Positions 47,564-57,759 of a stretch of DNA of 64,000 bases are shown in pieces; the first letter of the stretch is position 1, and each line of letters starts with the position of its first letter. The DNA is taken from assembly GCA_013368375.1 (NCBI GenBank), contig JAACJP010000019.1, positions 62,001-126,000 on the forward strand. The letters run 5' to 3'. The notes beneath the pieces are model-generated. The model ran no database searches and was not told where the DNA came from. It saw nothing but the letters and a program-made list of their open reading frames with translations. Made by a program: the position numbers and the translations under genes. Source of the DNA: Tricholomella constricta. Lineage: Eukaryota; Basidiomycota; Agaricomycetes; Agaricales; Lyophyllaceae.

Positions 47564-48987
47564 TTAGGCATAAAGATCCTCGAGACTCGGAATATGGGTA
47601 TCATCATCGAAGGCAACAGATGCTTGAGGGAATGACAAAGAGTTGGACTGTGTAAAGTTAGGAAAGGTGCCAGCATTGGGAAGGGTATACATAGAAGTGG
47701 TGGAATGAGAAGGAATACGAGATGCACTGTTTTGAAGACGTGCGAGCATGATCTGACGATCAAGAAGCTCGAGCTCGTGGCGACGCTGCTTTTCCTGGTT
47801 CTCAGCCTTCAACCATTCAAGAGCAAGTTGATTTTCACCATGAATAAGTGCACGCTGGCGCTTCCCGTCCACCTTTATCATTTCCGTCTCCAGGCGCGAG
47901 GTACGTTGGGCCTCCGTCAGCTCCTTTACGTGATCGAAAGGGTTTTTACGTTTCAGCAACTTTGGAGCCTCGGATGTCGATGGTGTTGGGGATGGTGTCA
48001 CCGGAGCTAGCATGGGGGCTTGAAGAGCTACAACAGTCGCCAATTGACCCTCAGTGCAGGATTCTGGCAGGGGAGAGCTCCGAGCATGAGCATCTACATC
48101 ATCGTCAAAACTCTTGTCAACAGCCTCGAGATCCCACTCTGGTGATTCGTGTCGGGAGCCTTGCGACAATCTAGAGCTGAGTACGCTAGTGTTGAGTGAA
48201 GTGATCGAGTTCGCAAGAGCTGATGGATCATAGACTGGACTGGCGCGAAGGAGAAGGTGCAGACGTTTATACCACGGAAATTTCGTCTTCATCTTGTCTA
48301 GATATAGATTAAGACGAAGGCTAGTTTAATAAATATAGAGAACATACCCCAGACATTGTAGATGGGTGTGCCCTTCGTTATTTCAGCCGTTTTATCGCTC
48401 ATCACCAGCCCGTGACCAGTCAAACCAAGATCCTTGTAGTATTTAGCGTAGAGCTTCTTTACGCTATCAATATGTTAGCAAGCAGTCATTTGGAGAAATG
48501 AAAACTCACGTGCTAATGCGGTTCTTGACGCTTGTACCAAGTTTATCGGCGGACAGCGTCGACCTGAGAAAGAGCTCAGCGCCAATGTCACGGCACATCT
48601 GAGCTGTACTGAGGCCACCACTGGAGGCTCCAGAGTCTTCGCCCCCTTTGAAACCGAAGGCCCGGCGGTACCGACGGCTATCCTCGATGACGGAGAGCAG
48701 TTTGTCGGTGTATTGAGGATTTTTGGCCCAGCTGAAGGATTTTGTCATGGCTACATGCTTGAAAGCAAATCAAAGAGAACTGACCTTATCCCATCCTCCT
48801 CCCCCATGTTCTCCTTATCCGAGTCATGTCCAGGCTCATTGTGAGATGATCCTACTTTGGCCTTTGGGTTTGCGGCTTTCGCAGTCGAGGTCTTCTTCTT
48901 TGTCTTGATTTTCCCGAGCTTTGCCTTTTCCAGGAGAAGTTGGGCTCTGAGAATGGAAGTGGGAGATGGAGGAGGGGATTCCGACAT
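47564..48987 (-). CDS. SANT/Myb-like partner protein of the Harbinger element, 424 aa
   Basis: Exons 48785-48987, 48510-48731, 48348-48463 and 47564-48297 sum to exactly 425 codons with GT-AG introns of 46-53 nt. The N-terminus is disordered with Lys-rich patches (LGKIKTKKKTSTAK). The middle (WAKNPQYTDKLLSVIEDSRR, SVKNRIST, VKKLYAKYYKDLGLTGHG, PIYNVWDKMKTKFPWYKRLH) has the spaced Trp residues and helices of a trihelix/SANT-type DNA-binding domain, as in Harbinger partner proteins that help import the transposase and bind the ends. The C-terminal half is a charged coiled coil (EMIKVDGKRQRALI..). The frame is open upstream to 49110, but ATG 48987 is preferred because the added residues are unlike the rest. 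Confidence 0.7.
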
Positions 48988-49244
48988 TACGAAAGAAGTG
49001 TAGAGTCCACGAGTGGCTTGCAGACGCGCAGCACGCAGCACAGCAGCAACTTGCTCAACTTCGCGCAGACTCGACGCGTCGCGCGCGGGCGGTGTTCCCC
49101 GATATTTCAAACTCCGGCTGGGGCATCACACAGAATCGATTCACTTTCGAGAACGTAGCTACAGATTCTTTTGAAGCGACGGCTGTCCTCCGCATCTGAA
49201 GCAGTCGATTATAATCGACCGCTTCTGTTATGTTGAATTCCCCT

Positions 49245-49667
49245 ATTGCCACAAAGTTTATTCGGACTTGGGCATGCTGGGGCATGACCGCCGTTTAGCC
49301 AGTTGGCAGTGCGACAATGCCATATATTTAGTAAATGAAGCCTTGCTCACATGGTTCTGTGGTCAACCGGTTATGGCGTGTGTTCACGCTACAGTGTTGT
49401 TGGAGTGGCTGCGGGTTCGATTCTGGTGAGACGCAAATGTCTCTTTGTCGCTTTTAGTTCGAGATTTCAGCCCATTACATACCTTGCAAGTTTTCCAACG
49501 TCAATACAATCCTCAAAGAACAATTCTGACCGCATAGTATTACCCGAAATAATTCTGGATACACACATGGTAATAGAATACTTGCAGAGATACGAAAAGT
49601 CATGGAATATTTGTATTGACGTAGAATCCCCACAACCTAATGAATTTTACTCACCTTTTTGCTGATG
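49245..49667. other. Right end of the Plavaka-like element
   Basis: About 420 bp between the nested Harbinger and the right TIR (49651-49667), without a gene. It includes a sequence with tRNA-like A- and B-box resemblance near 49,350-49,430 that does not fold as a tRNA. Confidence 0.55.
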
Positions 49668-49920
49668 ATAGGCCCAAGGAGATGAGGCGGAGGGAAAAGG
49701 GAAGGGAGGAAGGGCTAATCACACCACGGGTTCCTATCACCGAGACCTCACTGCTCTCGCTCTCCGCGCTCCCACAATCCTCATCGAGGCGTCATCCTCG
49801 CCGTTGCGCTTGCGGATATTCCTCCAATAATTACCGTGGTAGCATTGCGCCAGGTGGAAGCTTGGAGGATCTGATTGAGCGGAAAGGACGGCTGGAGGGA
49901 ATGGGCAATGGCGAGTAGAC
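49668..49920. repeat. Block D fragment, right part
   Basis: AGGCCCAAGGAGA.GAGG, GGAGGAAGGGCT.ATTCC-like, CACTGCTCTCGCTCTC.GCGCTCCCACAA and CGAGGCGTCATCCTCGCCG match 54,197-54,360, continuing the fragment that stopped at 37,447. Confidence 0.7.
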
Positions 49921-50115
49921 CCGTCCCAGCGCTGTGGAGGACGACGACCAGCAGGGTCAGAGGCGTGTGACATACACGCACCCTCCACGTGGAAATGTAC
50001 GTTGCATGAAGGGTTCAGCGCCTGGAGCGCACCCGTTCGACTGCGCGGCCTCGTCGTTGTTGTCGCCTTCTACGTCCTGGCCACCCTCGTTGCTCCGGCC
50101 GCTCCTTCTCACACC

Positions 50116-50823
50116 ATAGGCGGCTGCGTATCCACTGCTGAACGCGTTGCTAAAGCAAAGTCCGACTCCATCGACAAACAGACCGAGGAAGACAGCAAAA
50201 AGTACAAAAGAGAGTACAAGGTTCTGCTGCTGGGTGCGTACCGTGACCACTCCTACCATCCTTTTCCACCTTTCCTCCCTCTTCCTTCCTTTCTTTCTTT
50301 CCTTTGCGTTCCTTCCACATCTCCCACTGACCCCATCAACCTCACACAGGCTCTGGCGAATCACCATCGTAAAACAAATGAAGATAATACACCAAGACGG
50401 CTTCTCCAACGCCGAGCTCGCAGAAAACCGGCCCGTCCCGTACAAGCACGTCCTGGACTCTGTCCACGCCGTCCTCCTTTACACGCGCACGATCGGCCTC
50501 GCGTCCTCGCCGAGAAGATCCTCGACTACAAGCTCGATTCTTCCGTCCCGGGCAACCCGTACAAGTTCTCACCGCAGATCGCAGACGCTGTACATCAGGT
50601 CTGGAAAGACGGGGTTGTATGGAAGGTTATGGAGGAGCGTTCAAGCGAGTTTTATCTCATGGATAGTGCAGGCTAGTAAGTCGCGTCTATTCTATTCTAT
50701 TATTTTTCCTTTTTTGCGAAACGGGCGCTTGATGAAACTCTGCTCGCTAGCTTTTTCAGCGAGGTGCTGCGCATAGGCACACCGGGGGTACCTCCCAAGC
50801 AAGACGGACGTGGCACACTATCG
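50116..50823 (+). pseudogene. Heterotrimeric G-protein alpha subunit pseudogene
   Basis: Plus-strand pieces: GGCVSTAERVAKAKSDSIDK (the N-terminal myristoyl/palmitoyl signature GGC), KKYKREYKVLLLG, a GT-AG intron (about 50,236-50,348), IVKQMKIIHQDGFSNAELAE, YTRTIGL, then in another frame EKILDYKLDSSVPGNPYKFS, VWKDGVVWKVMEERSSEFYL, MDSAG, an intron, and FFSEVLRIGTPG. This is the first half of a G-alpha. It is dead: the start codon position is ATA, the P-loop GKS is deleted with a frameshift, a second frameshift follows TRTIGL, and the switch/GTPase core is absent. Confidence 0.8.
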
Positions 50824-50879
50824 TACGTCCCCTTCCCCCCTAACAGTAAGCCCAATCCCGTGGCACCCAGCTAACTGAC

Positions 50880-51060
50880 CCCCTTCCAGAATCCGCATAT
50901 TTACACCAAGTACAAACCTAAGCCCAAGCCCACACCTATTCCTGCTACCGCGACACTCCTTGTGAACGACACGTACGGCAACGCACTCTCGACGGGATCC
51001 TCGAATGCTGAGTGCACGAACGTGCTCGGGCACATCATGATCCCCCACATCCCGCTTCTC
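50880..51060 (-). pseudogene. F-box protein C-terminal fragment
   Basis: Minus-strand FVHSAFEDPVESALPYVSFT matches the C-terminal segment of the F-box copies at 23.8 and 31.8 kb. It directly abuts the G-alpha relic; nothing else of the gene is present. Confidence 0.6.
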
Positions 51061-51469
51061 CGAATCGATGCGACATGACAGAGGATGGGAGTTGAGTGCT
51101 GAGTACGTGCTGGGGCACGATTGACACGGCCCTCACAAGGCCACAGCATTTCGGTGACTGAAGGTATCTCTGGCACTGATAACGGGCGGTGCTCTTGCAA
51201 TGTCGCCGCATGCTCTTGTCATTTGTTAATGTGTACCTTTCAAAGCTGAATTGACTTGCATGTAGAGATTTGGCAAGAATATATGGCAGGATCGTCGCGC
51301 CTTGCGGTGCATATTTTTTGTGACGGCAATCTTTGTCCTTGGTATCCTTTTTTTTCCATGCCCTCATCTTCATGTCCATCCCCCTTACCCTATGAACGGA
51401 AGTACCCTTCCTGCCGCATTACTGTGACGTGAACATAAATTCTCAGACCACCCGACATGATGGGAAACT
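51061..51469. other. Start of block C, non-coding
   Basis: From about 51,220 homologous to 21,130-21,415. No gene. Confidence 0.5.
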
Positions 51470-52997
51470 CTAGTGTATTCCCCTTCCTGTACTATCATTT
51501 GCTCTAATCTGACCGATGTCGCTCGTGGCCGAAACCTTTCCAGAAGGGCCTCCATCTGCATTGGCCTCCTTGGGAACGCATGCAGCGGCAGGTGATACAT
51601 CTGTTTTGCCGTCAAGGGGGTTCACCGCAACTGATAGATGCTCGGGGGATGCAGGGCGCGCAGGCAAAAATTCGATATCCTGTACAGTTTGAATCCCAAT
51701 TTGAGTACCGAATCCAAATGTTTCCACAGTGGAGCGTCGCAGGCTGACAAGCACAATGACAATGGAAGGATACATTCCCTGTGGGAAATGTTCAGCTGAT
51801 CTCGAACGAGATGCGAGGCAGGGATACCGAGCACGCACAGTCACAGAATCCAGAAGATCCAGAACAATCAGACCGACTACCCAGATAGACGAATTCGGAC
51901 GTAAAGAAACAAACTCTATCACTACCGATATAACCTGGGCATTTGTGTCAGAGATGGAAGAGGTGGCCAGACGTGATAATCGTACCTGGAGAGCGCAATA
52001 AGCCAACCCTGTATCAACAAGAACTATCAGGATTTTCTGAGCGGAGGATGTGGAGTTCTGCTTGATTCCCATCCGTCTAAGAAATCGGAGATGGCCCCTG
52101 CTGACGTTAAGCGAATGCATAGAGATCATAGGGAAAGCTATCCACATACCACAATTTATAAAAAATTAAACCTGTAGCTACGACATTCGTTGCCAGCGAA
52201 AGCGTTAGGGATGCCACATTTATATCATCCAAAATAGGATCCACCCCGAGAACTTGGACACCCTTGACTATGAGTGCAAAACATGTGATGGTCGCTCCTG
52301 TAAAGGTCAGAAAGTCAATGAGAAAATTAGACTCCACTTTTAGAAGCCTTCGAGGACTCGACGCACCAATGGTACCAAGCAGGAGAGCACATGGAATGAG
52401 CATAATCCATTGCTTGTCCGGATACAGAACCCAGGCTCTCCATATCACGACACCATCACTCAAAATTGGCTGAAGAGTGTCAACATCAGGTCCAATGGTG
52501 CACTCTCAACATCAGGAAATATACGCACCAGCACCATCGGAGCCGCGGTTACAACAGTGTTGATTAAGATAAGTCTTTTGTGCACCCTTGCGAGTATTGA
52601 CTCGTCGACTATCCCAGCAGAATCAAGTAGAACTCCTTTGACACCAATCACATTAACTATGATAAGCGAGATACAGTTCACAGAGGAGGCGAGGAAGGCT
52701 ATTGAAGTCAGACCCAACATTGCCTGGGTGGATCGGGATGCAAGCCCGCGTTGTCTGCAAAAAATAGATCAAATAAAGGGTTCATGCGTCAAAATGCAGG
52801 CACCTACAGTAACGTAAATGTACCGAAGGAAAAAAGCACAATAAACATTCCTATGCAGCCCACATGAGAATAGTTGTGGATGGTTGGGAAAAAATGTTTG
52901 GCGTACCATAAAGCAGAACAGCCGAAGTGAGATTAGCAAGGTTGTGCAGCGTCGCGACACCGATGTGCTGGAGAAGGGCGCGTTCATCGGGCGACAT
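51470..52997 (-). CDS. Agaricomycete multi-pass (7TM-type) membrane protein, copy C
   Basis: Third paralogue, starting with the MSPDER motif at 52997. It retains MLGLTSIAFLASSVNCISL, the span with TPMVLV-like AAPMVLVRIFPD, LSDGVVIWRAWVLYPDKQW, IMLIPCALLLGTIG, ASLTLSLATNVVATGLIFYK, ILIVLVDTGLAYCALQ and WVVGLIVLDLLDSVTVRARY. The stop used in copies A and B (after NDST) is mutated, so the tail runs on by five residues to GRGIH. The central spans are intact and in one frame each, so this is the best candidate for a working copy. Function is unassigned for the family. Confidence 0.6.
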
Positions 52998-53699
52998 GAT
53001 ACAAGAATGGTGAAGAAACAACTACATTCCACATAATTCAACCGGTGTATATAAGCGAAACTTGAAGCTGTGTGAGATTCAAGGTGCTTGCGATGTGATG
53101 ATGAAATTGGATCGAATTATCTGTAACGACTGCCTTCACCAGTGAAAGCGATTTTAAGAATGGAAGCCACAGCACCAATCAGTAAAATATCACTCTCGTA
53201 TATTTAGAACCAAATCTTCAGGTGTCCTCAAAGATCGCTTGCAGATCTGATGGATGGATGGAAAAAATCACACCACACTGGCTTCAGATATGTAGAGCTC
53301 ATTATTCCACTTGACGGGGTGCACAGATATCTGAACTGGAATAATAGCTGACGAGCGCGTACTTGGCCCGTTCGATCCCGCGTGCAAGGCAAAGGCACAC
53401 GTCGGCGAACGCACGACAATAGGACACGCTGCATAGGCAAGGCATCCTCATCCTCATTTTCATTCCTGTATCACGCATCAACTCGTCAGCCCCAATCACC
53501 AACAGAGCAGGCGAAACAACATTGATTAGGTTCAATACCATCATGCACCGCTGGTGTCCGTCCAGGTCCCAATGCGCATGATCTCGAACTCCGTGACCCT
53601 CTGATGTGTTTCGGGGTCCCACATCAGCATGTGTGCACATCATCACGATTCGGATACGAACAAAAAAAGAGACAAAGATGAAGGAAAGAGAAGCTTACC
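52998..53699. other. Spacer, block C
   Basis: Homologous to 22,915-23,640 with the TATATAAGCG near 53,048, conserved in all three copies and so the likely core promoter of the 7TM gene. No gene. Confidence 0.55.
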
Positions 53700-53960
53700 C
53701 ACAGCTCCACACGCCTATTCTCATCCATCAACAACCCCTAAAACCCAAGCCAGAAACAGACCTGCCTGCCACCGCGCCACCTGTTTGTGAACGACAGTAC
53801 GGCAATGCACTGTCGACGGGATCCTTGAACGCTCAGTGCACGAGTGTGCTCGGGCGCGTCACCACCTCCACCTCCACCTCACCTTTCCCGTTCTCCCCCA
53901 CTCCCTCTGCGCATGCCGTAGATCCAACACCCCGCCCCCGCTTCCGCAGCCCAAAACCGT
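53700..53960 (-). pseudogene. F-box protein C-terminal fragment, block C
   Basis: Homologous to 23,690-23,900 (shared ACGGCAATGCACTGTCGACG). Truncated before the propeller-like part. Confidence 0.55.
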
Positions 53961-54480
53961 CGCACAACCATTAAGTTGAAGTCCAACATCCGCAGACCCT
54001 CCCCTTCTCCTTCGATGGTGATGGTGGTTATCGTGAGTAGGTCATGAGGAACTTTCCAGGGGCACGAGTCAGGACCATCGAGCATGCAGGAATGATCCGC
54101 CGATGCAGGAAGGCTGGCCTAGATCTACACCTTGACTCAAGAGTGCACGTACCAGAGGGCTCTTTATTGAAGTTGAACGGCCGCGGCAGGCGCACAGAGG
54201 CCCAAGGAGAGGAGGACGAGGGGGAAAGGGAGGGGGAGGAAGGGCTGATTCCGCCAGGTATTCCTGTCACAGTATTTCACTGCTCTCGCTCTCCTGCGCT
54301 CCCACAACCCTCGTCAAGGCGTCATCCTCGCCGAAGCATGTGCGGATCTCCCTCCAATTGAAAATGCGGGAGGCCCCGGTCCTGCTTCAGAAGGGCCACA
54401 GAGCCTTTCTCGACGCCGCATTGGAAATCATGGGCCTGTGAAGCCCCAGACGCTAAAAGCTGTAACATGGAAGCGGGGGC
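53961..54480. repeat. Uninterrupted copy of the block D fragment
   Basis: 54,060-54,195 matches 37,320-37,445 and 54,197-54,360 matches 49,670-49,835. The junction CGCACAGAGGCCC at 54,191-54,203 is the empty-site equivalent of the Plavaka-like insertion. Confidence 0.7.
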
Positions 54481-54499
54481 CAGATGGAGACCCCGCCGA

Positions 54500-55660
54500 C
54501 AATATTTCCATCCTAAGAGCTGGGACAAATATTCTTACACAGGGCACAGGCCCTCAGATCGATTCTATGCTGCGTACCCACGCCGGTGATTGAGGAAGGC
54601 TTCCATGTCACGGCATCGGTGAGCTTGCAGCGCTCAATGTGGACGGAGTCGGCGGGGTGGCGTTGAGGCCTTCGGGAGCATGGCCATGAAGGACGCACAC
54701 CGTCCAGTTGCGGACATTGAGGGGCATTGATCTGCAAAACACCGAGAGAGAACATTGGAGCAGCTGAAGTCGATGTTGTGGAGGAAGAGTGAGGACAGCC
54801 GGAGCGTCATCAGGGAGTCTAGTAAGTTCGTAGTCTTTTTTCGGCGGAGCCTGGGGAGAATTTCGATAGTGTGATCGAGAGGTCGGTCTCTTCGGGGATG
54901 GATTGCAGAGAGTCCCGCACGACGAAAGGTGAAGGCAGGCGTAAACAAAATCACGGCCGTCGATGTGAAATCTTGTCAGGTTGGGGCACTAAAAAGGGAT
55001 TTCGATGGATGAGGACGTGGATACTGTTCCTGTCGCCAGAAACCTTACCATCGTTTCTACAGGCCTTCAGAGTTGAGGATGTAAGCGAATAAGCCGGACC
55101 AAGCAAATCGTGTAAAGTGGATGGGAGGGACGAGGTGTCGATAGCGTCAGAAAAGATTGAACGGCATCGGTGAAGATGGGGTATCAGGACGTTGATGACG
55201 CTGCGGCAGTGGTCGTGTTCCCCAGGATCATGATGCGCATCGACTAAGGCGACGACACGTGTCTAGAAGACTGGAACGTATTCCACAATGTCGCGCCACT
55301 GCCGACACACAGCTGCGAGGGGGTAAGGGAATAAGGTGGGGCTGTAAAGTTCATAGCCCTTCCAATTCAAAGTATAGGTCATTTCCCTTCGTACAGGTGC
55401 AGCGGAATGATTCCATGGAACTGCTCAAGGCCGGGAAAGCTCTCGTGCTTGCCAAAAAACTTCAACGGGAATCCGTGTATGCATGTGTGAAATGGAGGCA
55501 GAAGTTCAGTTGGAAGCGTAGCCTTGGCGTAGCCATAGAATTTTCGGTGAAGTGTAGTGCGTCTGCAGCATTGAGCAACGATGAATGCGGCATTTGCCGG
55601 TCTTGATCTTTCCAGGTGCGCTTTGTTCTAATTAACGATAAAGCACGGTTTGTCGTCGTT
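54500..55660 (-). pseudogene. F-box / leucine-rich-repeat type pseudogene
   Basis: Minus-strand pieces in several frames resemble the agaricomycete F-box/LRR family: a region reading VCRQWRDIVEYVPVF (about 55,290-55,330), DHCRSVINVLIPHLHRCRSI, then LVDSLMTLRLSSLFLHNIDFS-like leucine-rich sequence (54,760-54,840) and INAPQCPQL (about 54,700). Frames change between pieces and no consistent intron set restores them. The original would be a substrate receptor of an SCF ubiquitin ligase. Confidence 0.45.
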
Positions 55661-55948
55661 TCCACCAGCGACCATCAACGACGTCGTGCTTTATCTCTTG
55701 ACATTCAAAGGGTTGATATTACCTTTACCCAGGTTGCTTACAGCTCTTTTATCTTGCTCCCGACATGGAACTTGCGGGAAATCATTTCTGCTAGTCTTTT
55801 GAATGATATGGGATGCTTGTAAGCCCAAAAATTGTCTTACACATCCCAGTAACCCCTCCTTCGTTTAGTGCGGGAGCCAAAGCTGTTATATCCTCGTCAT
55901 TTTCCGCCGGTATCGCTGACGCGCTGATTTTTTCATGCTGTGGGAAAT
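55661..55948. other. Spacer, no gene recognised
   Basis: About 290 bp up to the LTR-like repeat; nothing recognised. Confidence 0.5.
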
Positions 55949-56169
55949 TGTAACGGGGTTACAAGATTGGGGACCTTGCTGTGCACGCTAGACGTAAGCT
56001 TGACAAGTCTGTCGATTGCTACGTATAGGTGTACAAGGTCTACTATTTAATAATTTAATGTAAAGGATTAAATAGGCAACACCGGAAGGTGTTGCCAAAC
56101 AATAGCGTAATCGTGTCGATAAGATACGATTAGATCAGATTAGTTGATAAGATAGTAAGCGCCCTTACA
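55949..56169 (-). repeat. LTR-like terminal repeat of a minus-strand retroelement
   Basis: A 221-bp unit with inverted ends TGTAACGGGG and CGCCCTTACA. Immediately to its right, ACCCCCCTTTAAG is the complement of a purine tract (AAAGGGGGGT), as expected next to the 3' LTR of an element read on the minus strand. The partner LTR would lie beyond the right window edge, so this is a single-copy inference. Confidence 0.55.
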
Positions 56170-56545
56170 TACCCCCCTTTAAGATCGCTAGTAGTGATCT
56201 TCACCAGGGAGTAATGCAATAAGTAATAATAAAATTAAGGCAAGAGGGAGGGTGTAGGTCCCGGCGACCTACACCCAATATCGCCTGCAAAGAAATACAT
56301 ATTACTGGTACGTATTCATGACCGAATACATAGTGGAGACAATAGTTCCACTACACAGCCTCCAAGTGCCGCCCGAGGTGGCATGGGATTGAGGACATCC
56401 GGTGTTGCGTATATTTGAGTACGCAACCTGCGGGTTGCTCCTCGGGAGTAAGGTGGTCTACACCTGACAATGGCGGTCGTCCCGACGATACCTCCTGCGT
56501 GTCGAGGTCGGTTCGTTGACGGGGGGATTAAGTTGTCTCCCCGAC
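56170..56545. other. 3' untranslated part of the minus-strand retroelement
   Basis: Between the coding frame and the LTR. Contains perfect hairpins, for example 56250-56276 (11-bp arms GGGTGTAGGTC) and 56404-56427 (GTTGCGTA). Confidence 0.6.
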
Positions 56546-57362
56546 CTATGACTCCATCACTGTGTCGGGGTCGGTGGGGTTGGATTCCACCGGACCCTGG
56601 CTAGTGGTAATCACTGCCAGTGATAGAGGCCCTGTGAAGGCCGACACGGGGTCCACTTGGGTTTCGGTAGCTCCTATTGCAGCTGCCACGACTGTGGAAG
56701 GTGTCGCGGGGGCAGGTGTGAGTGCCGCCGGGTCCGCCATTTCGACGTTGGTAGACGTCGATCCCGATGGAGCGAGAGTGTGCAGGTCCGGAGGGGGAAA
56801 CTCCCCTCTCCGAACACGGAGTTCTCGGAAATGTGGGTCTTCACCCACAAACATCCATTCCACGCTGGATAAACAATCCAGCCCCTCGTTCTGAAACTCC
56901 AAGCGCATTAACGTTTGAATGCGCGTGATGTCGTCGGTGGTAGGATGGTACCACCCGTCCCATTCCGGAATGGCGGGTGGCACGCCCAATTGATCGAGTC
57001 GACGCACGCGATCATCGTCAACATTGTGGAACAGGTCCTTATGAGGACCTGCAGTAGAGTAGTTATGGTCTAAATAGTGTAGACCATAAGTATAACTGTG
57101 GTTTATCCAACTAATTGGAATACCACAGTTAATAAGGTGTTGTAGGACACCTTGTTCCGTCAGCCGCCCTTCGGGAGCGGTAGGTTGGATCCGAGGGATA
57201 ATAACCTCGGGTCCGGTAATCGGCGTGAACGGCCGATCAGGGTTGGCCTCGTTACAGGGTTGGCCTCGTTATGGGCCGCCACCGCTTCTGCATAGAAGTA
57301 TGGCCGTGCGGTGATGGTTGTGAAGATTCGCATAAACCATGCCCGCATACTATGAGTTACTG
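56546..57362 (-). pseudogene. Gag-like frame of the minus-strand retroelement, 3' part
   Basis: Continuous minus-strand coding from the Gypsy insertion point to a stop at 56546, broken only by a 17-bp tandem duplication (GGTTGGCCTCGTTA at 57241 and 57258) that shifts the frame. Readable parts include SMRAWFMRIFTTITARPYFY, RLTEQGVLQHLINCGIPISW, YTYGLHYLDHNYSTAGPHKD and AIPEWDGWYHPTTDD. The tail is Pro/Thr/Ala-rich. I do not recognise the family; a Gag or accessory protein of an LTR element is inferred from position next to the LTR. The 5' part lies at 63685-63992. Confidence 0.5.
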
Positions 57363-57367
57363 GCGAC
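57363..57367. repeat. Left 5-bp target-site duplication of the Gypsy element
   Basis: GCGAC, repeated at 63680-63684 right after the 3' LTR. Confidence 0.9.
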
Positions 57368-57757
57368 TGTTAGGGGAACACCCGTTCGTGCCCTCCTACG
57401 CTCATCGACCGCCCCTCGACACGTGTGATCGCTCCCGCCCGATCGCGATCCCGACCCTGATGCTCTGACTCCTGTCGTTTTCCTCCCTTCCCTGTTTAGG
57501 CCTGACACTGTTTCCCGATCACCCGACATCCCGACGACGGTTACCATCAGACAGCATCCGGAACCGCTCGTTATTATCACATGTACAGTACACTCGTATA
57601 TAGCCGGCCCCCTGGCATCTGGGAATCCTTTACACTATTCTCTTTGGATTCCCCTTTGCCAGGTAAGCCTTACTTACCTTCGTTTGCTGTACATCAATAT
57701 AACTTTGGATTCCCCTTTGCCAGCACGACTAAGCTCTGCTCTAAGGTCGCCCTAACA
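57368..57757 (+). repeat. 5' LTR of Gypsy element, 390 bp
   Basis: TGTTAGGGG..CCCTAACA. TATATA at 57597-57602 is a likely promoter, giving a start near 57632. A 21-bp direct repeat (57642-57662 and 57703-57723) brackets a GT-AG intron-like 61-nt unit. Confidence 0.92.
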
Positions 57758-57759
57758 GC

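Larger units (their letters stand above)
45158..49244 (+). mobile_element. PIF/Harbinger DNA transposon, 4.1 kb, nested
   Basis: Perfect 29-bp TIRs, beginning AGGGGAATTCAACATAACAG, at 45158-45186 and inverted at 49216-49244. They are flanked by ATT at 45155-45157 and 49245-49247, a 3-bp TSD as expected for the superfamily (which usually prefers TTA/TAA). The element holds the two standard Harbinger genes, a DDE transposase on the plus strand and a SANT/Myb-like partner on the minus strand, converging with only 4 bp between stop codons. It lies wholly inside the Plavaka-like element. Confidence 0.9.
37448..49667 (-). mobile_element. CMC/Plavaka-like DNA transposon, 12.2 kb including a nested Harbinger
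   Basis: TIRs of 17 bp starting CATCAG (19 with the AT dinucleotide), one mismatch, bracket two minus-strand genes. AT is on both sides. The paralogous sequence at 54,191-54,200 is uninterrupted and aligns base for base once one AT is removed, which confirms the ends. Without the nested Harbinger (45158-49244) the element is about 8.1 kb. The assignment rests on the transposase motifs and short AT TSD, as in the CACTA-Mirage-Chapaev group. Confidence 0.75.

Noticed and set aside
45155..49247. 5-bp target duplication TATTA/TATTG for the Harbinger element
   Set aside because: With the TIR extended by one matching base the flanks become a perfect 3-bp ATT, as expected for this superfamily.
49350..49430. 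tRNA-like sequence with A-box (TGGTCAACCGG) and B-box (GGTTCGATTCT) resemblance
   Set aside because: The acceptor and T stems do not pair and the anticodon arm does not form, so no tRNA gene is called; a SINE head is possible but unsupported.
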